This document shows positions 49,633 to 62,488 of a stretch of DNA of 64,000 nt, in pieces. A program made the translations under genes and the position numbers. Each line of letters opens with the position of its first letter. Positions within the stretch are counted from its first letter, which is position 1. The DNA comes from Reticulitermes speratus (Eukaryota; Arthropoda; Insecta; Blattodea; Rhinotermitidae). Location: the NCBI GenBank assembly GCA_021186555.1, contig JAJKFL010000006.1:7088215-7152214 (forward strand), given 5' to 3'. The notes beneath the pieces were generated by a model, which made no database searches, was not told where the DNA came from, and was given only the letters and a program-made list of their open reading frames with translations.

Positions 49633-52600
49633 AACTGACCGTGACGTAGCCTAGCCTATTCTAGCCTAACCTAGCCTGCACTATCCTAACCTCATCTAAC
49701 CTAACCTTACCTAAACAAACCTAACCTAACCTAACTCAACAAAACCTAACCCAACCTAACTCAACCTAACACAACCTAAATCAAACCTAAAATAACAAAA
49801 CCTAACTTAACCTAACCAACCCTACCCTAATCTAACCTTACCTAATCTAACCTAACGAAACCTAACCTGTCCGTGACCTCAACGTCACCTGACCGTGACT
49901 CGACAGTGACCTGACCAAAACATGACCGTGACCTGATCATGACCTGACCGTGACCTAGCCTAGACAACCCTACCCTAGCCTAGCCTATCTTAACCTACCC
50001 TACCCTAACCACCTAAAATAATCTGACCTAAGTAAACTTACCTATCTTAACCTAACCTAACCCAACCTAACCTAAAATAACCCAACCTAACCCAACCCAA
50101 CCTAACATAACCTAAATCAAACAGCCTAATCTAACCTAACCTAAACAACCTACCCTAATCTAACCTAACATAACCTAACCTAATATAACCTAACCTAACC
50201 TTACCTAACCTAACCTAATCTAAACTAACCTAACCTAACCCAACCTATACTAACCTAACCTAACCTAACATAACATAAATTAACCTAACATAACCTAACC
50301 TAACACAACCTAACCTAACCTTTCCAAATGTAACCTAACCTAACCTAACCTAACTAACTTAACCTAACCTAACATCACCTTACCTGAACGTGACCTGACA
50401 GTGACCTGATCGTCACCTGACCGTGACCTGACCGAGACCTGACCGTGACCTGACCGTGACTTGTCCGTGACCTGACCGTGATCTGAACATGACCTGAGAT
50501 TGACATGACCGTGACCTAGCCTAGCCGATCCTATCCTATCCTACCCTAATCTAACCACCTAACTTAACCTCACGTAAACTAACCTTACCTAATATAACCT
50601 AACCCAAACTAACTTAACCTAAAGTAACCTAAACTAACATCACCTAAACCAAGATAGCCTTACCTAATCTAACATAAACTAACCTAAACTAACCTAACTT
50701 TAGGTGAAAAGAACGTGACCTGAATGTGACATAACCGTGAATAGACCGTGTCCTGAACATCACCTAGCCTAGCCTAGCCTACACTACCCTAGACTAACCT
50801 ACCCTAACCTCACCTCACCCAACCTAAACTAATCTTACCTAACCTAAACTAACATAACTTAACTTAACTTAACCCAACCTAACGTAACCTAACCTAACCC
50901 AACCTATTCCCACCAAAACCCAACCTAACCCAACCTAAACCAACCTAACCCAACCCAACCTAACCTAACCAACCTACCTAACCTAAACTAACCTAACCTA
51001 ACTTAAGCTAACTTAAACTACCTTAAATTACCCTAAACTAACCTTAACTTACCTTACCTTACCTAAACTGACCGTGACCTGACCGTGACTCGACAGTGAC
51101 CTGACCAAAACATGACCGTGACCTGATCATGACCTGACCGTGACCTAGCCTAGACAACCCTACCCTAGCCTAGCCTATCTAACCTACCCTACCCTAACCA
51201 CCTAAAATAACCTGACCTAACGTAAACTTACCTATCTTAACCTAACCTAACCAACTAACTAAAATAACCCAAACCTAACCCAACCCAACCTACCCTAATC
51301 TAACCTAACATAACCTAACCTAATATAACCTAACCTAACCTAACCTTACCTAACCTAACCTAATCTAAACTAACCTAACCTAACCAACCTAAACTAACCT
51401 AACATAACATAAATTAACCTAACATAACCTAACCTAACACAACCTAACCTATCCTTTCCAAATGTAACCTAACCTAACCTAACCTAACCTAACTAACTTA
51501 ACCTAACCTAACATCACCTTACCTGAACGTGACCTGACAGTGACCTGACGTTTTACCTGACTGGTGACCTGACCGTGACTTGTCCGTGACCTGACCGTGA
51601 TCTGAACATGACCTGAGATTGACATGACCGTGACCTAGCCTAGCCGATCCTATCCTATCCTACCCTAATCTAACCACCTAACTTAACCTCACGTAAACTA
51701 ACCTTACCTAATATAACCTAACCCAAACTAACAACCTAAACTAACCTAAACTAACATCACCTAAACTAAGATAGCCTTACCTAATCTAACATAAACTAAC
51801 CTAAAATAACCTAAAATTTACCGTGACAAGAACGTGACCTGAATGTGACATAACTGTGAATAGAACGTGACCTAGCCTAGCCTAGCCTAGCCTACACTAC
51901 CCTAGACTAACCTACCCTAACCTCACCTCACCCAACCTAAACTAATCTTACCTAACCTAAACTAACACAACTTAACTTAACTTAACCCAACCTAACGTAA
52001 CCTAACCTAACCCAACCTATTCCCATCAAAACCCAACCTAACCCAACCTAAACCAACCTAACCCAACCCTAACCTAACCTAAACTAACCTAACCTAACTT
52101 AAGCTAACTTAAACTACCCTAAATTACCCTAAACTAACGTTAACTTAACTTACCTTACCTTACCTAAACTGACCGTGACTCGACAGTGACCTGACCAAAA
52201 CATGACCGTGACCTGATCATGACCTGACCGTGACCTAGCCTAGACAACCCTACCCTAGCCTACCAGCCTATCTTAACCTACCCTACCCTAACCACCTAAA
52301 ATAACCTGACCTATCGTAAACTTACCTATCTTAACCTAACCTAACCCAACCTAACCTAAAATAACCCAACCTGCCCACCAACCTAACATAATCTAAATCA
52401 AACATAGCCTAACCTAACCTAACTAAACTAACCTACCCTAATCTAACCTAACATAACCTAACCTAATATAACCAACCTAACCTAACCTAACCTACCTAAC
52501 CTAACCTAATACTAAACTAACCTAACCTAACCCAACCCAAACTAACCTAACCTAACATAACAAATTAACCTAACATAACCTAACCTAACACAACCTAACC

Positions 52601-54780
52601 TAACTTTCCAAATTAACCTAACCTAACCTAACCTAACTTAACCTAACCTAACATCACCTTATCTGAACGTGACCTGACAGTGACCTGATCGTTACCTGAC
52701 CGTGACCTGACCGTGACCTGACCGTGAACCGTGACTTGACCTGAGATTGAACATGACCTGAGATGACATGACGTGACTAGCCTAGCTGATCCTATCTATC
52801 CTACCCTAATCTAACGACCTAACATAACCTCACGTAAACTAACCTTACCTAATATAACCTAACCCAAACTAACTTAACCTAAACTAACATCACCTATACT
52901 AAGATAACCTTACCTAATCTAACATAAACTATCCTAAACTAACCTAACTTTACCGTGACAAGAACGTGACTGAATGTGACATAACCGTGAATAGACCGTG
53001 TCCTGAACGTGACCTAGCCTAGCCTAGCCTATCCTACACTACCCTAGCCTAACCTACCCTAACCTCACCTCACCCAACCTAAACTAATCTTACCTAACCT
53101 AAACTAACATAACTTAACTTAACCCAACCTAACGTAACCTAACCTAACCCAACCTATTCCCATCAAAACCCAACCTAAACCAACCTAACCAACCTAACCT
53201 AACCTAAACTAACCTAACTTAATAAGCTAACTTAAACTACCTAAATTACCCTAAACTAACCTTAACTTAACTTACCTTACCTTACCTAAACTGACCGTGA
53301 CCTGACCGTGACTTGACCGTGACGTAGCCTAGCCTATTGTAGCCTACCCTAGCCTGCACAATCCTAACCTCACCTAAACTAACCTCACCTAACCAAACCT
53401 AAACTAACGTAACCCAACAAAACCTAACCCAACCTAACTCAACCTAACATAACCTAACCCAACTCAACATAACAAAACCTAAATCAAACCTAAACTAAAC
53501 TAACCTAACCTAAAAACCAACAATACCCTAACCTAACCTTACCTAATCTAACCAAACCTAACTTGTCCGTGAATGACCGTCACTGACCGTGACCTGACAA
53601 CGACCGTGACCTGATCATGACCTGACATTGCCTAGACAACCCTAACCTAGCCTAGCCTACCTTAACCTACCCTAAACTAACCACCTAACATAACCTCACC
53701 TAACGTAAACTTACCTATCATAACATAACCTAACACAACCTAACCTAACCTAACCTAACACAACCTAACCAAACCTAACCCAACCTAACACAACCTAAAT
53801 CAAACCTAACCTAACCTAACCTAAACAACCATACCCTAATTTAAACTAACCTAATCTAACCTAACCAAACCTAACCTAAACTTACCTAACCTAATCTAAC
53901 CTAACCTAACTAAACTAACCTAAGCTAAACTAACTTAAACTAACCTAACCTAACTTAACCTAAACTAACTTAAATGAACCTAAACTAACCTAACTTAACC
54001 TACCCTAACCAAAACTAACCTAATCTAACAACCTAACCAAAACTATCCTAACATAAATTAACTAAACCAATAACCTAACCTTACCCAACATAACATAACC
54101 CTTCCATATGTAACCTAACCTAACTTAACCTAACCTAACCTAACCTCACCCAACTTGACTGTGACCTGACCGGATTGAGACCTGTGCATAACTTGACCGT
54201 GAACTGAACATGACCTGAGAGTGCATGACCGTGACCTAGCCTAGCCTAACCTAACTTAGGCTCCCCCAAATCTAACCACCTAACTTAACCTCCCGTAACC
54301 TAACCTTACCTAAAATACCTAACTCAAACTAACTTAACCTTATCTAACCTAACCTAACATCACCTAACCTAAACTAACCTTACCTAAACTAACTTATCCT
54401 AACCTAAACTAACCTAACTTTACCATGACCAGAACGTGAACTGACTGTGACCTAACCGTGACTAGACCTTGTCCTGAACGTGACCTAGCCTAGCCTAGCC
54501 TAGCCTACACTACCCTAACCTAACCTACCCTAACCTCAACTCACCCAACCTCAACTAACCTAACCTAATCTTACCTAACGTAAACTAACATGAATTAACT
54601 TACCTTAACTCAACTTAACCTAACCTAACACAACCTATTCCCATCAAAACCCTAACCCAACCTAACCTAACCTAAACTAACCTAACCTAAGCTAAACAAA
54701 TCCACCCTAACTTACCCTAACCTAACCTTACCTTACCTTACCTAAACTGACCGTGACCTGATCGTGACCTGACCGTGACG
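49633..54780 (+). repeat. higher-order repeat copy C, with many small deletions
   Basis: Anchor actttaggtg is at 50697, 6,125 bp after copy B. From about 51250 on, it differs from copies A and B mainly by one- to three-base losses that break the 5-mer phase, for example around 52720-52790 and 53565-53610. The end is approximate. Confidence 0.75.
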
Positions 54781-57700
54781 TATGCCGTAGCCTACTAGCC
54801 TATTCTTGCCTACCCTAGCCTGCACTATCCTAACCTCATCTAACCTAACCTTACCTAAACAAACACCTAACCTAACCAAATAACCCAACCTAACGCAAAC
54901 TAACACAACCTAAATCAAACCTAAAATAACAAAACTTAACTTAACCTAACCAACCCTACCCTAACCTAACCTTACCTAATCTAACCTAACCAAACCTAAC
55001 CTGTCCGTGACCTGAACGTCACTGACAGTGACCTGACCAAAACCAGACCGTGACCTGATCATGACCTGACCGTGACCTAGCCTAGACAACCCTAACCTAG
55101 CCTAGCTACCCATCTTAACCTAGCCTAACCTAACCACTAACAAAACCTCACCTAACGTAAACTTACCTATCTTACCCTAACCTAACCCAACCTAACCTAA
55201 AATAACCCAACCTAACCCAACCCAACCCAACCTAACACAACCTAAATCAAACCTAGCCTAACCTAACCTAAACAACCTACCCTAATCTAACTTAACATAA
55301 ACTAACCTAATATAACTTAACCTAACCTAATACCTAACCTAAATCTAAACTAACCTAAACTAACCTAACCTAACCCAACTCAACATAACACAACCTAAAT
55401 CAAACCTAAACTAACATAACCTAACCTAAACTAACCAACAATACCCTAACCTAACCTTACCTAATCTAACCTAACGAAACCTAACTTGTCCGTGAACTCA
55501 CCGTGACCTGACAGTGACCTAACCGTGACCTGATCATGACCTGACCTTGCTAAGACAACCTAACCTAGTATAGCCTAACTTAACCTACCCTAACCTAACC
55601 ACCTAACATAACCTCACCTAACGTAAACTTACCTAACATAACCTAACCTAACACAACCTAACCTAACCAAACCTAACCCAACCTAACCTAACACAACCAA
55701 AATCAAACCTAACCTAACTTAAGCTAACTTAAACTACCTAAATTACCTAAACTAACCTTAACTTAACTTACCTTACCTTACCTAAACTGACCGTGACCTG
55801 ACCGTGACTTGACCGTGACGTAGCCTAGCCTAAGCCTAGCCTAGCTACCCTAGCCTGCACAATCCTAACCTCACCTAAAATTAACCTTACCTAACCAAAC
55901 CTAAACTAACGTAACCCAACAAAACCTAACCCAACCTAACTCAACCTAACACAACCTAACCCAACTCAACATAACACAACCTAAATCAAACCTAAACTAA
56001 CATAACCTAACCTAAACTAACGAACAATACCCTAACCTAACCTTACCTAATGTAACGTATCCAAACCTAACTTGTCCGTGACCTGACCGTGACCTGACAG
56101 TGACCCGACCGTGACCTGATCATGACCTGACCTTGCCTAGACAACCCTAACCTAGCCTAGCCTACCTTAACCTACCCTAAACTAACCACCTAACATAACC
56201 TTACCTAACGTAAATTTACCTAAAATAACCTAACCTATCACAACCTAACCTAACATAACAGAACCTAACCAAACCTAACCCAACCCAACCTAACACAAAC
56301 TAAATCTAACCTAACCTAAACTAACCTAAACTTACCTAACCTAATCTAACCTAAACTAACCTAAGCTAAACTAACTTAAACTAACCTAACCTAACTTAAC
56401 CTAAACTAACTTAAATGAACCTAAACTAACCTAACTTAACCTAACCTAACCTACCCTAAACAAAACTAACCTAATCTAACATAACCTAACCTAAACTATC
56501 CTAACATAAATTAACCTAACCTAACCTAACAACCTAACCTTACCCAACATAACATAACCCTTCCAAATGTAACCTAACTTAACCTAACCTAACCTCACCC
56601 AACCTGACCGTGATCTGACCGTGACCTGAGATAACTTGACCGTGATCTGAACATGACCTGAGAGTGACATGACCGTGACCTAGCCTAGCCTAACCTAACT
56701 TAGCTCCCCCAAATCTAACCACCTAACGTAACCTCCCGTAAACTAACCTTACCTAAAATAACCTAACTCAAACTAACTTAACCTTATCTAACCTAACCTA
56801 ACATCACCTAACCTAAACTAACGTAATCTAACCTAAACTAACCTAACATTACCGTGACCAGAACGTGAACTGATTGTGACCTAACCGTGAACTAGACCTT
56901 GTCCTGAATGTGACCTAGCACTAGCCTAGCCTATACTACCCTAGCCTAACCTACCCTAACCTCAACTCACCCAACCTCAACTAACCTAACCTAATCTTAC
57001 CTAACGTAAACTAACATAAATTAACTAACTTAACTCAACCCAACTTATTCTCATCAAAACCCAACCTAACCCAACCTAAACCAACTTAACCCAACCCAAC
57101 ACAAACTAAACTAACCTAACCTAATCTAAGCTAACCTAAACTACCCTAACATACCCTAACCTAACCTTACCTAACTACCTACTACTGACCGTGAAATGAC
57201 CGAGACGTAGCCTACCCTAGCTTATTCTAGCCTACCCTAGCCCGCACTATCATAACCTCACCTAACCTAACCTCACATAACCAAACCTACCCTAACCTAA
57301 CCCAACAAAACATAACCCAACCTAACTCAACCTAACCCAACTCAACCTAACACAACCTAAATCAAACCTAAACTAAGCAAACCAACCGTGACATAGCCTA
57401 GACAAACCTAACCTACTAGCCTAGCCTACACTACCCTAGTCTAACCTACCCTCACCTCACCCAACCTCAACTAACCTAACCTAATATTACCTAATCTAAA
57501 CTAACATACTTAACTTAACTTAACCCAACCTAACCTAAACTAACCCAACTTATTCCCATCAAAACCCAACCTATCCCAACCTAAACCCAACCACTAACCT
57601 AACCTAACCACTAACTTAAACTACCCTAACTTACCCTAACCTAAACTTTACTTACCTTACCTTACCTAAACTGAAAGTGACCTGACCGTGACGTAGCCTA

Positions 57701-58262
57701 GCCTAGCCTATTGTAGCCTACCCTAGCCTGCACTATCCTAACCTCACCTAACCTAACCTCACCTAACCAAATCTAACCTAACCTAACCAACAAAACCTAA
57801 CCCAACATAACACAACCTAACACAACCTAACCCAACTCAACCTAACACAACCTAAATAAAACCTAAACTAACCTAACCTAACCAAACCTACCCTAACCTA
57901 ACCTTACCTATTGTAAACTAACAAAACCTAACCTGTCCGTGACCTGATCATGACCTGACCGTGACCTAGCCTAGACAAACCTACCCTAGCCTAGCCTACC
58001 TTAACTTACCCTACCCTAACCACCTCACATAACCTCAGCTAACGTAAACTTACCTAACTTAACCCAACCCAACCTAACCTAACCAACCCAACCTAACACA
58101 ACCTAAATCAAAACTAACCTAACCTAAACAACCCTACCCTAATCTAACCTAAACTAACCTAACCTAATATAACCTAACCTACCCTAACCTAACCTTTCCT
58201 ATCCTAACCTAACCTAACCTAACCGTACCTAACCTAACCTAACCTATCCTAACCTAACCTAC

Positions 58263-59480
58263 AGACTCATATGATCGAATTGTCTGAATCTTCAAGTGGT
58301 TAAAACCACACTTCTAATGGATGTCATAGTGGTACTTGTTCAGAATTCTTTTCGATGTCTAATTATAATTTATAGTGGTCTGCTTTATTTTTGTGTAGGA
58401 AAGTTAAGGTGAATATGACGTCAGAGCACTGGCTTTAAACATTTTTCAACTCCTTGCTCCATTGTTTAATATCTTTCCACAGGAACCTAGTGATACTTAA
58501 TCTCCACTTTTCTGGAAGACTTTTTTTTTTTTGCAAGTAGAACTTTAATAATAAATATCGTGTGGGCTACATGCATTCTGTAATTACACTTCATAACGAA
58601 TTACACTGCATGCTAGAATAAATTACAAAATGAGTAAAAGCATAAATAAATATATTATAGGCGAAACCAACGTAACCTGACCTAATGCTACCTGACTAAA
58701 TAGGGACACAAATGACCAAAAGTGACAGAATCTTGAAGAGGTTAAAACCCACTGTTTTTTTTATTTGAAAATAATGCTTGTTCTCTAGTCTTAACTGCAT
58801 GTTTAATTAAATAGAGTTTATTGTGTTCCATTCTAGGTGGGAAAATTCACGAGAGGGGAAGGAGAGGACACTAGCTTAAAGAAATGGAACATCTTGCCTC
58901 CCTGGTGAACCTCTTCCGACAGGAACCAAGGGATACAGTTCTATTGGGTGTCATTGTGATACTGTTCTCTAGACTTAACCCAGAAATATTCTGAATGTTT
59001 AATTTAATGCAGTTTAGTATGTTCCATTAGTGTAGGAAAATGCACGCGAGGACAAGGATAGAACACTGGCATAAACAAATGGGAGGAATATCTTGCCTTC
59101 GTGGTGAACCTCTTCCCACGGGAAACAAGGGATACTTAACTCACCACTACAAGATAATTTTTCATGCATAACATTAATAATAGACTACATGCATTGTGTT
59201 ATTACTGTGAAATTAACTACATTGCATGATAAAAGAAATAACTAAAGAACAAAATTAATAAATGAGATATGAATATTGAAATAAATAACCTAACCCAACA
59301 AGCTAATTTAACCTACGATAGAGAGCCAAGTGTCCAAAGTGACCGAAACTTCAAGAGGGTAAAACAACTGTTCCAGTCAGTGTCATTGTAGTAGATATTA
59401 TCCGACAAGTGTGACTGTAGCCTACTCCACTCTTCAGAAATAATTTTTTTTCATTTCTAATTAATTATAATGTATTGTGT
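58263..59480 (+). repeat. degenerate subtelomere-like repeat, period about 620 bp
   Basis: Related segments recur. The phrase around gaatcttcaagtggttaaaa (58287), gaatcttgaagaggttaaaa (58725) and gaaacttcaagagggtaaaa (59345) marks successive copies. Within them, tgttctctag, gttccatt and cttgcct...ggtgaacctcttcc recur. Short telomere-like islands (cgtaacctgacctaa at 58670; aacctaacccaaca at 59285) sit between copies. No gene seen. Confidence 0.65.
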
Positions 59481-59485
59481 ACATT

Positions 59486-62478
59486 TCAACCAAACTAGCA
59501 CTCTGTAACGCATGCGTGTACATGTCGAAGTGTGTCGTTTGAGTTACATCCATCCCATAGAAGGCGAGATACACACTAAAAAGTACTTTGATCTCCAATG
59601 AAGTGCCCTTCACTAAGGACCGATTTCAACGAAACTAGCACTGTTTGTAGCGCATGCGTGTACGTGTCGAAGTATGTCGTTTGAGTTACATCCATCCCAT
59701 AGAAGGCGAGATACACACTAAAAAGTACTTTAATCTCCAATGAAGTGCCCTTCACTAAGGACCGATTTCAACGAAACTAGCATTGTTTGTAGCGCATGCG
59801 TGTACGTGTCGAAGTGTGTCGTTTGAGTTACATCCATCCCATAGAAGGCAAGATACACACTAAAAAGTACTTTAATCTCCAATGAAGTGCCCTTCACTAA
59901 GGACCGATTTCAACGAAACTAGCACTGTTTGTAGCGCATGCGTGTACATGTCGAAGTGTGTCGTTTGAGTTACATCCATCCCATAGAAGGCAAGATACAC
60001 ACTAAAAAGTACTTTAATCTCCAATGAAGTGCCCTTCACTAAGGACCGATTTCAACGAAACTAGCACTGTTTGTAGCGCATGCGTGTACATGTCGAAGTG
60101 TGTCGCTTGAGTTACATCCATCCCATAGAAGGCAAGATACACACTAAAAAGTACTTTAATCTCCAATGAAGTGCCCTTCACTAAGGACCGATTTCAACGA
60201 AACTAGCACTGTTTGTAGCGCATGCGTGTACATGTCGAAGTGTGTCGTTTGAGTTACATCCATCCCATAGAAGGCAAGATACACACTAAAAAGTACTTTA
60301 ATCTCCAATGAAGTGCCCTTCACTAAGGACCGATTTCAACGAAACTAGCACTGTTTGTAGCGCATGCGTGTACATGTCGAAGTGTGTCGTTTGAGTTACA
60401 TCCATCCCATAGAAGGCAAGATACACACTAAAAAGTACTTTAATCTCCAATGAAGTGCCCTTCACTAAGGACCGATTTCAACGAAACTAGCACTGTTTGT
60501 AGCGCATGCGTGTACATGTCGAAGTGTGTCGTTTGAGTTACATCCATCCCATAGAAGGCAAGATACACACTAAAAAGTACTTTAATCTCCAATGAAGTGC
60601 CCTTCACTAAGGACCGATTTCAACGAAACTAGCACTGTTTGTAGCGCATGCGTGTACATGTCGAAGTGTGTCGTTTGAGTTACATCCATCCCATAGAAGG
60701 CAAGATACACACTAAAAAGTACTTTAATCTCCAATGAAGTGCCCTTCACTAAGGACCGATTTCAACGAAACTAGCACTGTTTGTAGCGCATGCGTGTACG
60801 TGTCGAAGTGTGTCGTTTGAGTTACATCCATCCCATAGAAGGCAAGATACACACTAAAAAGTACTTTAATCTCCAATGAAGTGCCCTTCACTAAGGACCG
60901 ATTTCAACGAAACTAGCACTGTTTGTAGCGCATGCGTGTACATGTCGAAGTGTGTCGTTTGTGTTACATCCATCCCATAGAAGGCGAGATACACACTAAA
61001 AAGTACTTTAATCTCCAATGAAGTGCCCTTCACTAAGGACCGATTTCAACGAAACTAGCACTGTTTGTAGCGCATGCGTGTACATGTCGAAGTGTGTCGT
61101 TTGAGTTACATCCATCCCATAGAAGGCGAGATACACACTAAAAAGTACTTTAATCTCCAATGAAGTGCCCTTCACTAAGGACCGATTTCAACGAAACTAG
61201 CACTGTTTGTAGCGCATGCGTGTACATGTCGAAGTGTGTCGTTTGAGTTACATCCATCCCATAGAAGGCGAGATACACACTAAAAAGTACTTTAATCTCC
61301 AATGAAGTGCCCTTCACTAAGGACCGATTTCAACGAAACTAGCACTGTTTGTAGCGCATGCGTGTACGTGTCGAAGTGTGTCGTTTGAGTTACATCCATC
61401 CCATAGAAGGCAAGATACACACTAAAAAGTACTTTAATCTCCAATGAAGTGCCCTTCACTAAGGACCGATTTCAACGAAACTAGCATTGTTTGTAGCGCA
61501 TGCGTGTACATGTCGAAGTGTGTCGTTTGAGTTACATCCATCCCATAGAAGGCGAGATACACACTAAAAAGTACTTTAATCTCCAATGAAGTGCCCTTCA
61601 CTAAGGACCGATTTCAACGAAACTAGCACTGTTTGTAGCGCATGCGTGTACGTGTCGAAGTGTGTCGTTTGAGTTACATCCATCCCATAGAAGGCAAGAT
61701 ACACACTAAAAAGTACTTTAATCTCCAATGAAGTGCCCTTCACTAAGGACCGATTTCAACGAAACTAGCATTGTTTGTAGCGCATGCGTGTACATGTCGA
61801 AGTGTGTCGTTTGAGTTACATCCATCCCATAGAAGGCGAGATACACACTAAAAAGTACTTTAATCTCCAATGAAGTGCCCTTCACTAAGGACCGATTTCA
61901 ACGAAACTAGCACTGTTTGTAGCGCATGCGTGTACGTGTCGAAGGTGTCGTTTGAGTTACATCCATCCCATAGAAGGCAAGATACACACTAAAAAGTACT
62001 TTAATCTCCAATGAAGTGCCCTTCACTAAGGACCGATTTCAACGAAACTAGCACTGTTTGTAGCGCATGCGTGTACATGTCGAAGTGTGTCGTTTGAGTT
62101 ACATCCATCCCATAGAAGGCGAGATACACACTAAAAAGTACTTTAATCTCCAATGAAGTGCCCTTCACTAAGGACCGATTTCAACGAAACTAGCATTGTT
62201 TGTAGCGCATGCGTGTACTGTCGAATGTGTGTATTGAGTTACATCCATCCCATAGAAGGCAAGATACACACTAAAAAGTACTTTAATCTCCAATGAAGTG
62301 CCCTTCATAAGGACCGATTTCAACGAAACTAGCATTTTGTAGCGCATGAGTGTACATGTCGAATGTGTTGTTTGAGTTACATCCCTCCCATAGAAGGCGA
62401 ATACACACTAAAAAGTATTTTGATCTCCAATGAATTTCCCTTCACTAAGGACCGATTTCTACCATGTCGAAAGTGTGT
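59486..62478 (+). repeat. 142-bp satellite DNA, about 21 copies
   Basis: The phrase acatccatcccatag recurs at 59546, 59688, 59830, 59972 and so on at exactly 142 bp. Copies are almost identical except at a few sites (gcgag/gcaag; acatg/acgtg; agcact/agcatt). The first and the last two to three copies are diverged. Each copy contains cgcatgcg, a palindrome, and, on the minus strand, TTTCGTTGAAATCGGTC (for example 59618-59634), similar to a CENP-B box. Confidence 0.95.
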
Positions 62479-62488
62479 CGTTTGAGTT

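Larger units (their letters stand above)
34601..58262 (+). repeat. 23.7-kb array of variant telomere-type repeats
   Basis: Almost every base belongs to 5-mers CCTAA (TTAGG on the other strand), CCTAG, CCCAA and CCTGA, with an 11-mer CCGTGACCTGA. TTAGG is the ancestral insect telomere motif; TCAGG and TTGGG are used by some beetles. Blocks follow a repeated order: CCTAA/CCCAA-rich, then CCGTGACCTGA-rich, then CCTAG-rich. Anchors such as cctattcccatcaaaaccc recur every 1.1-1.5 kb, and the whole is organised in a 5.2-6.1 kb repeat. No open frames of note occur. Confidence 0.95.

Noticed and set aside
34601-58262. A functional terminal telomere
   Set aside because: Repeats are heavily mixed and degenerate and are flanked by other sequence on both sides, so this is not a live chromosome end as assembled.
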